A stretch of DNA of 7,924 nucleotides, from positions 1-7,924 of the forward strand of contig CALFWN010000071.1 in NCBI GenBank assembly GCA_937928335.1, read 5' to 3'. Below, piece after piece: positions 7,601 to 7,924 of the stretch. Source of the stretch: an uncultured Litoreibacter sp. (lineage in GTDB: Bacteria; Pseudomonadota; Alphaproteobacteria; Rhodobacterales; Rhodobacteraceae). The translations under genes were made by a program, and so were the position numbers. Position 1 is the first letter of the stretch; the number at the start of each line of letters is the position of its first letter. The notes under the pieces were generated by a model. It did no database searches and was not told the origin of the DNA. It saw only the letters and a program-made list of their open reading frames with translations.

Positions 7601-7755
7601 AAGTCATTGTCGAGGATAAAGGCTGGTGTGTTGTCGACCACAACGCTTTGAAAAAAGCCATTGGTCAGAGTTTGTCCGTCACGGACGGTTTCCTGGGCCA
7701 GTGACGACGAGGTCAGCAATCTGGCACGCAAGCTAGCAAGAATTTCGGATAACAT
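4606..7755 (-). CDS. Large secreted repeat protein with beta-helix-like repeats, RTX blocks and a CHRD-like segment (T1SS substrate)
   Basis: This 1049-residue, acidic, cysteine-free protein is the probable cargo of the exporter encoded downstream. The N-terminus (MLSEILASLRARLL) is not a classical signal peptide. Residues about 55-677 are Gly/Asn/Asp-rich rungs, many ending in patterns like N-x-G-x-I-x-G, arranged in 3.5 super-repeats of ~180 residues. A first RTX block follows (about 679-735, with GGAGDDVLI and GGLGNDFIEGGDG). Then comes a CHRD-like segment with halves in swapped order (NVHTSDFLGGEIRGQL at 788-803, AIHVHNAPAGQNGPI at 879-893). A second RTX block (about 931-1005) has GEEGDDVLNGQGGDDLLLGG. 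The end, DLIDDDFIA, fits the acidic-hydrophobic C-terminal signal of PrtD-type substrates. No enzymatic motif was found, so a structural, adhesive or surface-layer-like role is only a guess. I preferred the ATG at 7755 over 7770 because GGAG lies 7 bases upstream of it. Confidence 0.92.
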   Translation of the reverse strand: MLSEILASLRARLLTSSSLAQETVRDGQTLTNGFFQSVVVDNTPAFILDNDFARFLNFGQVETNNADAAVLVEGEDAQLFNFRSGSIDADGAVATGIEVADGASADIRNFGSIAGELNGVEFSGADSTGSLDNFRGGVISSDSRAVEIEGAGITVRNFGDIVGTDDQRNGTVYTNATAEDVTLSNFSGATIDAGEGNSGAGVSLQVGDEVGDVVSNTIFNGFGATIQGRGQEAANTGGAGDGIRINNGAEGTVSDTDIVNSGLVSSESNQGTAGGIRIADGVAAEGRILNTSTGTIEGVRNGLYIGEGEHDLDVLNFGTIQSGSRAVNIDGTGVDLINGGDILGTSDQRNGTVYADGTADDFTVSNLANGTIDAGAGNQGSGFGVEIGDAADGANTFELNNDGVIQGRGNAAAGTPLAGDGVRIGNVGNTGTTDATLTNSGEISSEGANGTVAGLRVVNGINFQGSLSNAGTIAGVQNGVYFGTGDHTGGSFVNEESGVVSSGSRALNIDGEGLSVENAGSILGTGDQRNGTVYADATADNYTFTNTGLVDAGIGNNGSAVALQTGDVAGDVVSAAIFNEGVFQGRGDAVEGNTIGDGLRLFSNQEDASFAGLVQNDGVIAGSSDSDAAAGIRIDGGLNLLGAIINEGEITGTVNAIDATDAGSVTFVNDDEGVVNGNVLLGAGDDVVVDLGQINGVVDGGAGDDVLIAGNGDNVIVGGLGNDFIEGGDGIDTADFSDQDVAVDVNLGANGNGTATRDTGFNVSVRDQVVTNGAAFVAAAEAGNLYFNVHTSDFLGGEIRGQLSIVSDTGTGHGRVIELAGSLDASQEPGPTSDSAATGEGTITISFNEQGEVLYSSELSVVGLNEADLQTPVPGAVSAIHVHNAPAGQNGPILQDTLVDAGGIIDPDAPTGIVGPDVIDNQIEVDVLSSIENVIGSDDGDIIVGSDLSNTLRGEEGDDVLNGQGGDDLLLGGEGSDTFTFEGQFGNDTIGDFQVGIDRLDFSDFGPDFAATLQVTQDGNDAVLSFSSDASVRLEGVNRVDLIDDDFIA
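4741..4965 (-). repeat. RTX block 2 (C-terminal calcium-binding nonapeptides)
   Basis: The encoded stretch runs from IENVIGSDDGD through GEEGDDVLN, GQGGDDLLL and GGEGSDTFTF to GNDTIGDFQVGIDRLDFSDF. The GGxGxDxux periodicity is the calcium-binding parallel beta-roll of RTX proteins, and its end resembles the serralysin C-terminal region. In RTX exoproteins this block folds outside the cell on binding calcium. Confidence 0.85.
5047..5448 (-). other. CHRD-like segment with swapped halves inside the substrate gene
   Basis: The first part encodes AGNLYFNVHTSDFLGGEIRGQL-like sequence (5347-5406 for the core), which normally ends a CHRD domain. The second part (about 5047-5304) encodes AGSLDASQEPG, ATGEGTITISF and AIHVHNAPAGQNGPI, which normally begins a CHRD domain. 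The order in this protein is therefore C-half then N-half. It sits between the usual GIDTADFSD and SSIENVIGS motifs of one RTX linker. CHRD domains have no established enzymatic role. Confidence 0.65.
5548..5721 (-). repeat. RTX block 1 (calcium-binding nonapeptides)
   Basis: The encoded sequence includes VLLGAGDDVVV, DGGAGDDVLI, AGNGDNVIV and GGLGNDFIEGGDGIDTADFSD. These match the GGxGxDxux pattern and the usual IDTADFS linker. The block follows directly on the last beta-helix-like rung, through the transition VVNGNVLLGAGDD. Confidence 0.85.
5725..7593 (-). repeat. 3.5 tandem copies of a ~540-bp (about 180-residue) coding repeat
   Basis: The boundaries are approximate. A partial copy lies at 7336-7593 and full copies at 6793-7335, 6253-6792 and 5725-6252. 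Marker peptides recur in register: SRAVEIEG, SRAVNIDG and SRALNIDG, then DQRNGTVY in all three copies, with its first codon ending at 7260, 6717 and 6177, that is 543 and 540 bp apart. Later in each unit IQGRG or FQGRG is followed by AGDGIRI, AGDGVRI or IGDGLRL. Each unit holds about six rungs of 23-38 residues. The copies have diverged in sequence but the DNA under DQRNGTVY is nearly identical (ccgttgcgctg in all three). Confidence 0.88.
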
Positions 7756-7762
7756 GGGCGAT

Positions 7763-7766
7763 CTCC
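7763..7766 (-). promoter_or_regulatory. Ribosome binding site deciding the substrate start
   Basis: GGAG on the minus strand (within CGGAGAT) lies 7 bases before the ATG at 7755. The alternative in-frame ATG at 7770 is preceded by ACCTTAACCC, which has no Shine-Dalgarno match, so the protein most likely begins MLSEILAS rather than MRRSPMLS. Confidence 0.65.
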
Positions 7767-7779
7767 GCATGGGTTAAGG

Positions 7780-7896
7780 TTACAGCGAAGAACTGACCGA
7801 GTAGCTGGTCTCTTCGCCGTCCCACCAAGTACGGCGCGGCCCGAATTGTTGAAGTTCTTCCTCTGAATGTGCCCTATAACCAGTGGTAATAATCAC
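7780..7896 (-). CDS. Possible small leader reading frame of 38 codons (hypothetical)
   Basis: From a GTG at 7894-7896 this frame encodes 38 residues and stops with TAA at 7780-7782, 24 bases before the substrate ATG. The second half (EEELQQFGPRRTWWDGEE, then TSYSVSSSL) reads like real protein, with two adjacent tryptophans and no low-complexity run. I do not recognise it. An in-frame TGA near 7915-7917 prevents extension out of the window. Against it: there is no Shine-Dalgarno sequence before the GTG, and the start falls within the palindrome at 7892-7908. It could be a leader peptide, the remnant of a broken gene, or chance. Confidence 0.3.
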   Translation of the reverse strand: MIITTGYRAHSEEELQQFGPRRTWWDGEETSYSVSSSL

Positions 7897-7918
7897 GTTC
7901 TGCGTGATAGCGCCTCAA
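7889..7918 (-). promoter_or_regulatory. Possible promoter of the secretion operon
   Basis: On the minus strand TTGAGG (7913-7918) is followed after 18 bases by GATTAT (7889-7894), a moderate match to -35 and -10 elements. The region is the only AT-rich stretch upstream of the substrate gene within the window. The operon promoter may equally lie outside the window, because the sequence ends only a few bases further upstream. Confidence 0.25.
7892..7908. promoter_or_regulatory. Palindrome ATCACG-N5-CGTGAT, possible operator
   Basis: ATCACG at 7892-7897 and CGTGAT at 7903-7908 are perfect inverted repeats with a 5-base spacer. They lie between and partly over the candidate -35 and -10 elements, where a repressor would act. 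The sequence does not match a regulator site I can name with confidence. Confidence 0.3.
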
Positions 7919-7924
7919 TATATA

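Noticed and set aside
7756..7770. Start of the secreted protein at 7770 (MRRSP extension)
   Set aside because: There is no Shine-Dalgarno match upstream. The five extra codons contain the GGAG that serves the ATG at 7755.

Overview
The window is GC-rich DNA that probably comes from an alphaproteobacterium of the Rhodobacteraceae/Roseobacter type. This is inferred from protein style: a PrtD/PrtE-like type I secretion pair, an acidic repeat protein with RTX and CHRD segments, and an OxyR-like LysR regulator. No rRNA, tRNA or marker gene is present to confirm it. The main content is a compact type I secretion (T1SS) operon on the minus strand, convergent with a LysR-family regulator on the plus strand.

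Layout on the plus strand: positions 1-495 hold no convincing gene, only several inverted repeats and an AT-rich promoter-like patch with a perfect TATAAT. Positions 496-1416 encode the OxyR-like regulator. A perfect 10-bp inverted repeat overlaps its stop codon and separates it by 8 bp from the convergent operon.

Layout on the minus strand, in transcription order: a leader of about 170 bp (7756-7924) holds a possible promoter, a small palindrome and a possible 38-codon reading frame. Next comes a 1049-residue secreted protein (4606-7755), then a 65-bp gap with a strong hairpin, then the ABC transporter (2792-4540), and last the HlyD-type adaptor (1425-2795), whose start overlaps the transporter stop by 4 bp (ATGA).

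The three minus-strand genes make sense as one unit. The repeat protein has no clear N-terminal signal peptide, has glycine/aspartate-rich RTX calcium-binding blocks, contains no cysteine, and ends in an acidic-hydrophobic tail (DDDFIA) typical of PrtD-family substrates. The ABC protein and adaptor would form the inner-membrane part of the exporter. The TolC-like outer-membrane channel is not in the window. The hairpin after the substrate gene probably limits expression of the exporter relative to the substrate.

The most unusual points are: the substrate's 3.5 copies of a ~180-residue super-repeat made of about six beta-helix-like rungs; a CHRD-like segment whose halves appear in swapped order, inserted between two RTX blocks; and the regulator's loss of the two OxyR redox cysteines together with a new three-cysteine cluster replacing the usual Gly-rich effector-domain motif.
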